A stretch of DNA of 64,000 bases, taken from positions 124,001 to 188,000 of the forward strand of contig CAWJLG010000005.1 in assembly GCA_963843595.1 (NCBI GenBank). The letters run 5' to 3'. Shown here piece after piece: positions 53,051-61,333 of the stretch. Numbering within the stretch: position 1 is the stretch's first letter; every line of letters begins with the position of its first letter. The notes beneath the pieces are model-generated. The model saw only the letters and a program-made list of their open reading frames with translations. It did no database searches and was not told the DNA's origin. The position numbers and the translations under genes are program-made. This DNA comes from CAIWHR01 sp963843595 (GTDB lineage Bacteria > Pseudomonadota > Gammaproteobacteria > Burkholderiales > Casimicrobiaceae).

Positions 53051-54304
53051 TCAAGTCCGTACCGACGCGCCCGGGCGCGCGCCTTCGAGCGATGCGCCAT
53101 AGGCCAGAAGCATCGCGGACAGCGCCCAGAACTCCTTTGCACTGCTGCGAATGAAGAAATCGTCGGTCAGGTTCTTGACCACGAAGCCTGCCAGCATGCT
53201 GATCCCGATCAGGCCGACAAATGCGAGCGTGTCGTCGGGTGAGCGCAGAAAGCGAGCGTACCGCCACGCCAGCGCCGCCAGCATCGCGACAAAGGCGGCC
53301 AGGCCCACGGCGCCGGTCTGCAGCCACTGGCTCATGAAGACGTTGTGTGCATGCGACAGCAGCGGGTTGTGCAGCGCGGCGCGCAATTCGGTCTCGAGGA
53401 TCGACTTGCCGAAGCCATGCCCGGTGAGCGGTCGCTCGGCGATGCGCGCGGCGGTGTAGTCCCACAGCGCAATGCGCGGATCGCGCTCGAGCGTCTCGCG
53501 TACGCTCGTGTGTGGCGGAAAATGCAGCGCGGCGCGCTCGCGCGCCACGTCGACGAACAACGCGCAGAGCACGAGCAGCAGCGCCACGAGGGGCCCGAGC
53601 CAGCGCAGTGGCGCGCGGGCGAGCGTCGCGTGCCAGCGCAGCGCGCCCAGTGCCGAAGCCGTCGCGAACACGACGGCGAGCGCGATCCACACCATGCGGT
53701 TTTCCGTCAGCCGGGCGGTTGCAAGCAACAGCGCGAGCAGCCCCAGGCCCGCGATGCGGGAGCGCCATCCGTTGGCGAATCCGGCGGGCCGGGGAGCAAG
53801 CAAGGTCAGCAGGAGCGGCGCCGTCAGAACGACGTAGGTCGAATACGCGCCGGCACCGGCGTGCCAGAGGCCGGGGTCCCAGGCACCGGTCGTCAGCGCC
53901 AGGCCCAGCGCCGAAAGCGCGGCGACCGCGAACGTCGCCAGCGCGACGGCGACCAGTCGGCGAAAGCCGTGCGCGTCGGCGGCGGCGACGTAGAACGCGA
54001 GCATCGTGAGCAGCGCCCATGCGACTTCGCCGCGAAGCTCACTGCGCGTGAACGCCGGGTGAACGCTCCACGCAAGCGATGCGGTGCTCCATGTCGCCCA
54101 CGCGCCGATGGCCGCGGGTACGGCGCGTCCGGGAGGAGGGAGGGGCGGATCCGCCTGGCGAACCGACCGGACGACGAGTAGAACCGCGAACAGCGCCGCG
54201 GTGCCGAAAGCGACGGAACGCACGGACGTCAGCCCGCTGGTGGGCAGCAACGCGAGGTAGGCACCGGCTGCGACGAGCAGACTCGGCCGCGCTCGCTCGA
54301 TCAT
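53051..54304 (-). CDS. O-antigen ligase/polymerase family membrane protein
   Basis: Wzy_C-domain protein of 417 residues with about eleven hydrophobic segments. The periplasmic loop has IALWDYTAARIAERPLTGHG and SHAHNVFMSQWLQTGAVG, where the Arg/His residues conserved in WaaL and Wzy proteins lie. It could ligate O-antigen to lipid A core, polymerise repeats, or glycosylate a protein; sequence alone does not decide. Transcribed with the glycosyltransferase at 54.3 kb, overlapping by four bases (ATGA). It is convergent to the CapD-like gene, 82 bases away. Confidence 0.82.
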   Translation of the reverse strand: MIERARPSLLVAAGAYLALLPTSGLTSVRSVAFGTAALFAVLLVVRSVRQADPPLPPPGRAVPAAIGAWATWSTASLAWSVHPAFTRSELRGEVAWALLTMLAFYVAAADAHGFRRLVAVALATFAVAALSALGLALTTGAWDPGLWHAGAGAYSTYVVLTAPLLLTLLAPRPAGFANGWRSRIAGLGLLALLLATARLTENRMVWIALAVVFATASALGALRWHATLARAPLRWLGPLVALLLVLCALFVDVARERAALHFPPHTSVRETLERDPRIALWDYTAARIAERPLTGHGFGKSILETELRAALHNPLLSHAHNVFMSQWLQTGAVGLAAFVAMLAALAWRYARFLRSPDDTLAFVGLIGISMLAGFVVKNLTDDFFIRSSAKEFWALSAMLLAYGASLEGARPGASVRT

Positions 54305-55686
54305 TGCGGCGGTTCTGGCGCGTCGTTGGCGACGCGGGGCGATGCCGGCGCGTTATCACGGGACACCGGTGCGGACGGAGGCGCTGGCGCCGCAGGCGGT
54401 GTTGCGCTCACATTGAGGATCGTGGTGGCCGGCACGGTCGCCGGTGCGATCGAAGCGGGTGCGGTATTGAGGACGGTCGAGGCCGGTGCTCCCGAGGGCG
54501 ACGTCGTGGGAGCCGTCTCCCCGGGGGCGGCCTCGGGTCCTTCATGCCGCGAGGCGACGGTCGCGGCCAGCAGGTCCTTGTAGAGCAAGACCAGCTTGAG
54601 CGTCATTGCAGCTGGCGACAATGGTTCCATTGCGCGTCGCGCGTTGGCGCCGAGCCGGGTCCGGGTGGCCGCGTCGAGCAGCGCACGCATCTGCGCCGCA
54701 AGTCCGGCAACATCGCGCGCGGGGCAGACGAGGCCACCGTCATGCTCCAGCAGCAGGTCGGCCGCGCCTGACTTGGTGCTGGTGATCACGGGCAATCCCG
54801 CTGCCATCGCCTCGAACACCGTGCCCGGGCACGGGTCATAGACGGTCGGAAGCACGAACGCGTCCGCCGCGCCGTACCAGGCGCTGTGGTCGGCGGGCGA
54901 TCCGGCGAACGTGACCCGATCATCGACACCGAGCGTTCTTGCGAGCCGGCGATACTGGCGCCACCGCCGATCGCGTCCGACGACGACCAGATGCACCGGC
55001 GACGGCAATTCGGCCAGCGCTGCGATTGCCTCGCCTGCGCCGCTTCGCGCGAAGTCGTCGCTGACGTGAAGGAACAGGGGAATGTCGCTGGCGATCCGCC
55101 AGTGGTCGCGCACCGGCATCCGGTGGGCCCGCAGGCGCGGGTGGAACACCTCGGGGTCCACTGCGTTGTAGAGGATCGGCAGTCGGTCCTCGGGCAGCCC
55201 GTAGCGATCGCGAATTTCGTCGCGCATCATCTTCGAGCCGCAGATCACGGCGCGCAGCCACGGACTCGCGAACAGTTTCCGTTCGGTCTCCAGCGCATAG
55301 CGGTGATACGGATCGAGGCGGATGCGCAGCCGCGTCAGCCAACCCGCGCCGCGCAGCTCCTCGGCGAGCCGCGTGGCGTACACGCCGTCGGCGGGCCGAT
55401 AGACGTCGCAGCAGAGCAGGAGCTCGTGCGACTGTACGATGTTGGCCCTTGCCGCACCGATCACGCGGCACACGGCCCGCGCAAACCCGGCGTCGCGCCA
55501 CAGGCGACCCACGAAGAACGGGTCGCAGATCACCGGCTCGATCAGCTGCAGCTTCGTCTGCGGCCATTCCCGTGTATAGACGGAAATGGCGACATTGCGC
55601 TCGAGCAGCGCTTCGAGGGCGTTCTCGAGAAAGCGTTCGGCGCCCGAATACGGCGTGTAGTCCTGGCGGATGATCGCGAGGCGCAT
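54301..55686 (-). CDS. Family 4 glycosyltransferase with low-complexity C-terminal tail
   Basis: GT-B fold glycosyltransferase, 461 residues. The N-terminal half begins MRLAIIRQDYTPYSGAERFL. The C-terminal half has LFLHVSDDFARSGAGEAI and the E-x7-E signature FEAMAAGLPVITSTKSGAADLL. The last 85 or so residues are Pro/Ala/Thr/Ser-rich with two loosely repeated units (ASTVLNTAPAS and ATTILNVSATP), not seen in ordinary GT4 enzymes. Predicted to add a sugar to core oligosaccharide or O-antigen. Frame is open upstream of 55686, but the start there matches the conserved N-terminus. Confidence 0.88.
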   Translation of the reverse strand: MRLAIIRQDYTPYSGAERFLENALEALLERNVAISVYTREWPQTKLQLIEPVICDPFFVGRLWRDAGFARAVCRVIGAARANIVQSHELLLCCDVYRPADGVYATRLAEELRGAGWLTRLRIRLDPYHRYALETERKLFASPWLRAVICGSKMMRDEIRDRYGLPEDRLPILYNAVDPEVFHPRLRAHRMPVRDHWRIASDIPLFLHVSDDFARSGAGEAIAALAELPSPVHLVVVGRDRRWRQYRRLARTLGVDDRVTFAGSPADHSAWYGAADAFVLPTVYDPCPGTVFEAMAAGLPVITSTKSGAADLLLEHDGGLVCPARDVAGLAAQMRALLDAATRTRLGANARRAMEPLSPAAMTLKLVLLYKDLLAATVASRHEGPEAAPGETAPTTSPSGAPASTVLNTAPASIAPATVPATTILNVSATPPAAPAPPSAPVSRDNAPASPRVANDAPEPPQ

Positions 55687-56011
55687 CAGCGTGCGTTGTC
55701 CGCGATCAGGGTTGCGGACGCGTCGCGGCGGCGCGCACCGGAAGCGCCTCGCAGCGACGGCGGCGCGGGCGGCGGTCGATTCAGTGTCGGCAGCATCGGC
55801 GGCAACGATAGCAAATTTGCCGCGCGGCGGCGATTTGCTCGTTGCGGTCGCGCCCGCGGGAAGCGAGGACTCGCTTGCCGCAACGGCCCCGAGGCGCCGC
55901 GGTGTGCATTGCGGCCGTTTCGTGGACGCCCGGTTCCGGTACAATTCCGCCCATCCCGGCTTCCCCCTCCCGGGCCATGTTCCCACCACCCCGTCTCTGC
56001 CTGTTCGCCCC
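55687..56011. other. Divergent region before argB with a -10 box
   Basis: A 325-base gap between the glycosyltransferase (-) and argB (+). TACAAT at 55940-55945 on the plus strand is a good -10 for argB, about 67 bases before its ATG, but no good -35 is seen. No gene, tRNA or ARG-box-like palindrome was recognised in the rest. Confidence 0.45.
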
Positions 56012-56929
56012 ATGCCGATGGACGCCGTCAATGCCGCGCTGAAGGCGCAGATCCTCGCGGAGGCCTTGCCCTACATCCAGCGCTTCCACGACAAGACCAT
56101 CATCGTGAAGTACGGCGGTAACGCGATGACCGAGCCGCATCTGAAGGCCGGTTTCGCGCGCGATGTCGTGATGCTGAAGCTTGTCGGGATGAATCCGGTG
56201 ATCGTCCATGGCGGTGGGCCCCAGATCGGCGACCTGCTCAAGAAGATGGGGATTCGCAGCGAGTTCCGGCAGGGAATGCGCGTCACCGACGAGAGCGTGA
56301 TGAACGTCGTCGAGATGGTGTTGGGCGAACTCAATCAGGAAATCGTGGGGCTCATCAACCAGCACGGCGGCAAGGCCGTCGGCCTGACGGGGCAGGACGG
56401 CGCGTTCATCCACGCGCGGAAGATGCTGCTCAAGAGCGAAAGCAACCACGGAGAAATGATCGACATCGGCCTCGTCGGCGAAATCGAGCGCATCGATCCG
56501 GAAATCATCCAGCTTCTCGACTCGCGCGATTTCATTCCCGTGGTCGCGCCGATCGGTGTCGGCAGCGAGGGCGAGGCCTACAACATCAATGCCGACCTCG
56601 TGGCGGGCAAGCTGGCCGAAACGCTGCAGGCGGAGAAGCTCGTATTGATGACGAACACCGTCGGCGTTCTCGACAAGGATGGCAATCTGCTCACCGGACT
56701 GTCGGCCAGCCAGATCGACGGGCTCTTCGCCGACGGCACGATCTCGGGCGGCATGCTGCCGAAGATCGGGTCCGCGCTCGACGCCGTGAAGAACGGCGTG
56801 AAAAGCTCCCACATCATCGACGGCCGGGTCGAGCACGCGCTCTTGCTCGAGGTTCTCACCAACGAGGGTGTCGGCACGATGATCCGCGCCGACGACGTCC
56901 CTCCGCCGCACCTTCGCGCGCGGCGTTGA
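56012..56929 (+). CDS. argB: N-acetylglutamate kinase
   Basis: Second step of arginine biosynthesis, phosphorylation of N-acetylglutamate. The 305-residue protein starts at 56012 (MPMDAVNAAL; an ATG at 56018 is also possible). It has TIIVKYGGNAM, VIVHGGGPQIGDLLKK and the C-terminal SGGMLPKIGSALDAVKNGV, typical of the amino acid kinase family. The N-terminal helix (AEALPYIQRF) found in arginine-inhibited hexameric NAGKs is present, so feedback inhibition by arginine is likely. It precedes slmA, as in other betaproteobacteria. Confidence 0.95.
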   Translation: MPMDAVNAALKAQILAEALPYIQRFHDKTIIVKYGGNAMTEPHLKAGFARDVVMLKLVGMNPVIVHGGGPQIGDLLKKMGIRSEFRQGMRVTDESVMNVVEMVLGELNQEIVGLINQHGGKAVGLTGQDGAFIHARKMLLKSESNHGEMIDIGLVGEIERIDPEIIQLLDSRDFIPVVAPIGVGSEGEAYNINADLVAGKLAETLQAEKLVLMTNTVGVLDKDGNLLTGLSASQIDGLFADGTISGGMLPKIGSALDAVKNGVKSSHIIDGRVEHALLLEVLTNEGVGTMIRADDVPPPHLRARR

Positions 56930-56951
56930 ACGCGAGCCCCGGGGATCCGCG

Positions 56952-57521
56952 ATGGCCACGAAGCCCGGCGAGCGCCGCCTCCAGATCCTGCAGACGCTCG
57001 CCGCGATGCTCGAGACTCCGCGCGGAGAGAGGGTGACCACCGCGGCGCTCGCAGCGAAGCTCGACGTGTCCGAGGCCGCGCTCTACCGTCACTTCGCGAG
57101 CAAGGCGCAGATGTTCGAGGGACTCATCGAGTTCATCGAGACGACGCTGTTCACGCTGCTCAACAAGATCGCGGGCGAGACCGCGGACGGGGTGGCGCAG
57201 GCACAGCAGATGGTCGCCGTCCTCCTCGGCTTCGCGGAAAAGAACCCCGGGATGACGCGCGTGCTGATCGGCGACGCGCTGGTGAACGAAGACGAGCGAT
57301 TGCAGGCGCGGATGAACCAGCTCTACGACCGCATCGAGGCGGCGTTGCGGCAGGCGCTGCGAATCGCGCAGGCGGCCGGCACGTGGCCGGGCGACCCGAA
57401 TGCCGAGGCCGGCATCCTGCTCGCGTTCGTGCTCGGGCGCTGGCAGCTCTTCGCCAAGAGCGGATTCAAGCGCGCGCCACAGGAGCATTGGGACGCGCAG
57501 CGCAAGTTCCTGTTCGGCTGA
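56952..57521 (+). CDS. slmA: Nucleoid occlusion factor SlmA
   Basis: TetR-family DNA-binding protein that blocks FtsZ assembly over the nucleoid. The 189-residue protein has RRLQILQTLAAMLE and the helix-turn-helix TTAALAAKLDVSEAALYRHF, followed by FIETTLFTLL, NPGMTRVLIGDALVNE and INQLYDRIEAAL-like sequence (here MNQLYDRIEAAL), closely matching the E. coli SlmA pattern. It follows argB by 22 bases. No perfect SBS site was searched for. Confidence 0.9.
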   Translation: MATKPGERRLQILQTLAAMLETPRGERVTTAALAAKLDVSEAALYRHFASKAQMFEGLIEFIETTLFTLLNKIAGETADGVAQAQQMVAVLLGFAEKNPGMTRVLIGDALVNEDERLQARMNQLYDRIEAALRQALRIAQAAGTWPGDPNAEAGILLAFVLGRWQLFAKSGFKRAPQEHWDAQRKFLFG

Positions 57522-57615
57522 CCGTTCGCCGGGCACGCTCCAAGCCGGCTCCCCGGGCGTGACGCTGCGGTTTGGCGGCCGGGGTGCGCGTCATCGCCGC
57601 GTCCGACCGCCCTCC

Positions 57616-58365
57616 CTAACGCTTTCCGCATGCCGGGCAGGCCGGGTCGCGCGTCACGCGGACGTCGCGCCATCGCATCGATAATGCGTCGACGAGCAAG
57701 AGGCGGCCGGCCAGCGGCTCGCCCACGCCTGCGATCAGCTTCAGCGCCTCCGCGGCCTGCGTTGCGCCGACGATGCCGACCAGGGGCGCAAACACGCCCA
57801 TCGTCGCGCAGCGAGTCTCTTCGAGCTCCTCGCCCTCGCCGAACAGACAGTGGTAGCAGGGGGAGGCTGCGTCGCGCGCGTCGAACACCGCAATCTGCCC
57901 GTCGAAGCGGATCGCCGCGCCCGAGACCAGCGGCTTGCGCGCGGCCACGCATGACCGGTTGATCGCGTGGCGGGTGGCGAAGTTGTCGCTGCAGTCGAGA
58001 ACGACGTCGGCGCTCGCGACGAGCGTGGCCAGCTCATCGGCGCCCACGCGCGCCTGCATCGCCTCGACGCGAACGTCCGGATTGATCGCGTTCAGACGCG
58101 TCCTGGCTGCCACCACCTTCGGCGCGCCGACGTCGCCCGTGGCGTAGAGGATCTGCCGTTGCAGATTGGTGAGATCGACCGCGTCCGGATCGCACAGTGT
58201 CAGGGTGCCGACGCCGGCAGCCGCGAGGAACTGTGCCGCCGGGGCACCGAGGCCGCCGGCGCCGATCACGAGCACACGGGCCGCGGCAAACTTCTCCTGC
58301 GCATCGATCCCGAGCTCCGGCAACAGGATGTGCCGGCTGTAACGGAGGAGCTGGGCGTCGTCCAT
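57616..58365 (-). CDS. MoeB/ThiF-family adenylyltransferase
   Basis: E1-like enzyme that adenylates the C-terminal Gly of a sulfur carrier such as MoaD or ThiS; 249 residues. RYSRHILLPELGIDAQEKF, the nucleotide loop VLVIGAGGLGAPAAQFLA, and DNFATRHAINRSC are typical. Zinc cysteines are in CYHC and at the C-terminus CPAC. No moaD or thiS is next to it, so MoeB versus ThiF cannot be decided; a moeB-like gene next to ctpA is common in betaproteobacteria. Confidence 0.9.
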   Translation of the reverse strand: MDDAQLLRYSRHILLPELGIDAQEKFAAARVLVIGAGGLGAPAAQFLAAAGVGTLTLCDPDAVDLTNLQRQILYATGDVGAPKVVAARTRLNAINPDVRVEAMQARVGADELATLVASADVVLDCSDNFATRHAINRSCVAARKPLVSGAAIRFDGQIAVFDARDAASPCYHCLFGEGEELEETRCATMGVFAPLVGIVGATQAAEALKLIAGVGEPLAGRLLLVDALSMRWRDVRVTRDPACPACGKR

Positions 58366-58443
58366 GCGGGGTGTCGAGGCGGCCGGAAGGTGGCGGACGC
58401 TGCCCTGGCATCGGCGGCGACTCGGCGCCGCGCGCCGATCCGG

Positions 58444-59280
58444 TCAGCGCCGCGCGGGGTGCGGCCGGGGGGTGACGAGGCGACGGATTGCCTTTGCCCA
58501 TTCGACGAACGGGTAGGCGATCGCCTCGCGCAGCGTGTTGCCGTCGGTCGCGTTGCGCACACCCGTGATCTCCGGGAACACGCCACGCTCGGGGTACCGG
58601 AACGTGCCGAACAGGCGGTCCCACATCGGGAAGAACGCCGCGAAGTTCTGGTTCATGGCTTCGGGCGTGTGGTGCAGCCTGTGGAACTGGGGCCCCGACA
58701 GCCACCGCCCGAGCGGACCGAGGTGTATGCGCAGGTTGGCGTGGATCCAGTAGCCCCACGCCATGAAGATCGTCCAGGTCCAGCCGATCGTCACCGGCTT
58801 GAAGTCGAAGAGCACCGCCATCGGCAGCAGGATCACGAACACACGGAAGATCTCTTCGGTGAAATGGTAGCGATGCACCGTGGTGACGTTGAGCCACTGG
58901 TCCTGGTGATGGAACTTGTGCTGGACCCACAGCCAGTGCATCCGGTGCTGGGCGCGGTGCCACCAGTAGAAGAAGAAATCGAAGACAAGGAAGAAGGCGA
59001 TCGCCTGCAGCATCGAGCCCGCAACGCCGTCGGGAAATCGGACCGGGATCATCAGGCTGAAATGCTTGCGCACCGGATCGAGCACCGTGGCGAAATACGG
59101 AACGATCAGCGCCGTCAGGTACAGGAAAAGGAGCGCGACGACGAGATTGAAGCCCAACGCCCGCCACGAGCGTTTGCGCGACGCGGGAAGGACGAGTTCG
59201 AGTCCGAGCACGATCGCGAAGACCGTCGCCGGGAACTCGAGCTGGGGCAGGAAAACGTCCTTGAGCCAGTGGAGCGTCAT
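58444..59280 (-). CDS. Sterol desaturase/fatty acid hydroxylase family membrane protein
   Basis: Integral membrane diiron enzyme of 278 residues. Histidine clusters HRAQH, HKFHHQ and HRLHHTPEAMNQ, spaced as in the fatty acid hydroxylase superfamily, lie between hydrophobic segments. It could hydroxylate or desaturate a fatty acid, sterol-like lipid or carotenoid; the substrate is unknown. It lies 78 bases upstream of moeB on the same strand and downstream of ctpA. Confidence 0.87.
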   Translation of the reverse strand: MTLHWLKDVFLPQLEFPATVFAIVLGLELVLPASRKRSWRALGFNLVVALLFLYLTALIVPYFATVLDPVRKHFSLMIPVRFPDGVAGSMLQAIAFFLVFDFFFYWWHRAQHRMHWLWVQHKFHHQDQWLNVTTVHRYHFTEEIFRVFVILLPMAVLFDFKPVTIGWTWTIFMAWGYWIHANLRIHLGPLGRWLSGPQFHRLHHTPEAMNQNFAAFFPMWDRLFGTFRYPERGVFPEITGVRNATDGNTLREAIAYPFVEWAKAIRRLVTPRPHPARR

Positions 59281-59368
59281 GGGCGTCCAGGGAGGGCAGA
59301 GCGGATCAAGTTAAGGAGCCGTCGGGACCGTGTCAACCCGCGGCCCGGTCGCCGTTCCCGGCAAACGA

Positions 59369-59389
59369 ACGCCCGGCGGGGCCGGGCGT
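59369..59389 (-). terminator. Hairpin downstream of ctpA
   Basis: ACGCCCGGC, loop of three bases, GCCGGGCGT: a perfect 9-base stem 25 bases past the ctpA stop, followed on the minus strand by TCGTTTGCC. The T-run is short, so termination efficiency is uncertain. Confidence 0.5.
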
Positions 59390-59413
59390 CGCGGGAGAGC
59401 GGGCAGGGCCGTG

Positions 59414-60820
59414 CTATTGCGGCTTCGCCTGCGCGGCAAGGGACTTGGACGAAGCGATCACGGGCAGCCCCTTCAGCTGGTTCATTGCCTGGGCAAGCTG
59501 GAAATCGTCGGCGGAGCCGAATTCGACCCGGGGCGGCGACGGTTCGGCCGTGCGTTCCTTCGCGTCCGCCGCCTTGTCCTTGCCCGCCTCCTGCGCCTTC
59601 GCTTTCGCGGCCTCGCTCTTGCCCGTTTCGAGGTGATGCTCGAGGTTCGCTTCGCGGATCCGGTTGGGCGTGTCGCGGCCGTCGTCGATATAGATGTCGG
59701 GCTCGATGCCCTTGGCCTGGATCGAGCGTCCCGACGGCGTGAAGTAGCGCGCCGTCGTCAGCTTCAACCCCGCAGTGCTGGAAAGGGGCAGGATCGTCTG
59801 CACCGAGCCCTTGCCGAACGTCTGGTTGCCCATCACCGTCGCGCGCTTGTGGTCCTGCAGCGCGCCGGCGACGATTTCCGAGGCCGAGGCCGTGGCGCCG
59901 TCGACCAGAACGACCATCGGCACCTTCTTGACGCCGGGCGGGAGGTCGCGCAGGTAATCCTCGCCGCGGCGAGTGTAGTCGTCCTTGCGCGCCGACAGGC
60001 GCATCCGGGAATCGGGCGTCCGGCCGTCGGTGTAGACCACCAGCGCGTCCTTGGGCAGGAACGCGGCGGCCACGGCAACGGACTGGTTGAGGAGTCCGCC
60101 CGGATCGGTGCGCACGTCGAGGACGAGACCTTTGAGTTCGCCGGATTTGTACAGGTCCTTGAGCGCCTTCGCGAGGTCCTCGCCGGTGCGCTCCTGGAAG
60201 TTCCGGATACGCACGTAGCCGTAGCCGGGTTCGAGCAACTTCGCCCGCACGCTCTTGACGTTGATCTCCTCGCGCATCAGCGCAAAGGTGAGCGGCTGGT
60301 CGACGTCCTTGCGTACGATCGTGAGCACGACTTCGGTGCCCGGCTTGCCGCGCATCTTCTCGACCGCTTTCGACAGCGGCAGGCCGCGCGTGGCCACGTC
60401 GTCGATCTTGACGATGAAGTCGCCGGACTTGATCCCGGCGCGGAACGCCGGAGTGTCCTCGATCGGCGAGATCACCTTGATGATGCCGTCTTCGACGCCG
60501 ACTTCGATGCCCAGTCCGCCGAACTTGCCCTGCGTCTGGACCTGGATGTCCTTGAACGCCTCGGCGTCGAGGAAGTCGGAGTGCGGGTCGAGCCCGTGCA
60601 CCATGCCGTTGATGGCTTCCTTGATGAGCTTGTCGTCGGAGACGGGCTCGACGTAGTCGCTCTTGATCTTGCCGAAGACCGCCGAAAGCAGTTGCAGGTC
60701 TTCGTAGGGAATCGGCAGCTTCGATTCGCGTTGCGCGACGGCCGAAAAGTTGAGCGAGAGCAGCACGCCCAGCACCGCGCCCAAGCCGATCAGTCCCGCC
60801 TTTTTCCAGTTGCTCATCAT
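59414..60820 (-). CDS. ctpA: C-terminal processing peptidase (S41 family)
   Basis: Periplasmic serine protease with PDZ domain, 468 residues. The start at 60820 (MMSNWKKAGLIGLG, with AAAGGACGG upstream) gives an N-terminal signal anchor. The PDZ is at about 85-170 (GGLGIEVGVEDGIIKV, GIKSGDFIVKID). The catalytic dyad is the Ser in GATASASEIVAGAL and the Lys in TFGKGSVQTILPL, 25 residues apart as in CtpA enzymes. The C-terminal tail is Lys/Ala/Glu-rich and low complexity. Substrates may be lipoproteins or peptidoglycan hydrolases. It is tail to head with gpmI but 513 bases apart. Confidence 0.92.
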   Translation of the reverse strand: MMSNWKKAGLIGLGAVLGVLLSLNFSAVAQRESKLPIPYEDLQLLSAVFGKIKSDYVEPVSDDKLIKEAINGMVHGLDPHSDFLDAEAFKDIQVQTQGKFGGLGIEVGVEDGIIKVISPIEDTPAFRAGIKSGDFIVKIDDVATRGLPLSKAVEKMRGKPGTEVVLTIVRKDVDQPLTFALMREEINVKSVRAKLLEPGYGYVRIRNFQERTGEDLAKALKDLYKSGELKGLVLDVRTDPGGLLNQSVAVAAAFLPKDALVVYTDGRTPDSRMRLSARKDDYTRRGEDYLRDLPPGVKKVPMVVLVDGATASASEIVAGALQDHKRATVMGNQTFGKGSVQTILPLSSTAGLKLTTARYFTPSGRSIQAKGIEPDIYIDDGRDTPNRIREANLEHHLETGKSEAAKAKAQEAGKDKAADAKERTAEPSPPRVEFGSADDFQLAQAMNQLKGLPVIASSKSLAAQAKPQ

Positions 60821-61333
60821 CCGTCCTTTGTCTGCCGATTCGGGCGTCGGTTTACGACTTCCGCGCGACGACGAACCCAGAAGTATACGCCCCAAGGTCG
60901 CCCAACCTCGGGCGCAACGTGCGGAACGGGCCCGGCCGCGCCTGCGCATCGACTTCACCGCGTGCGCCTCGGATTCCCGTCACCTCATCAAGCCACTTCT
61001 TGGGGCGCCGATCAAGTGGTGGCCGCTACCGATCGCGCTTCCGGCAGCGTCCGCCTGATAAACGCAGGCTGCCCGACCACGCCGCCACGCGTCCGTGGAA
61101 TTGCCGTGCCCACGCCGCCGCACCCATGATCGGATGCTCGCCGGGCCGGCAAGTTCCCGGTCGCGTTCGATGGGCGTCGTGCATGGGCGGCCGCCGCCGC
61201 GGGACGCGATCAGTACGTCGGCCTACGCCTCATCGCCATCCAGCTAGCGCATGAGCAAGATCGTAAGTGTGTGGTCACTCACCGATCTGCGCGCCGGAAC
61301 ATCAGGCATGAGCCGGTTCCCGCCTCTTCCGCG
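60821..61333. other. Region between ctpA and gpmI, no gene seen
   Basis: 513 bases on the ctpA/gpmI strand without a convincing gene. In many betaproteobacteria a murein hydrolase activator gene (EnvC-like, M23 peptidase) lies between these two genes. Neither strand shows M23-like HxxxD or HxH motifs or an open frame of protein-like composition here. Composition is GC-rich and the sequence looks unconstrained. Short frames of up to about 111 codons exist but lack any recognisable feature. Confidence 0.55.

Noticed and set aside
57967..59742. 591-codon plus-strand frame opposite moeB and the hydroxylase gene
   Set aside because: The minus-strand proteins have clear catalytic motifs; this frame encodes a repetitive Arg/Glu/His-rich product.
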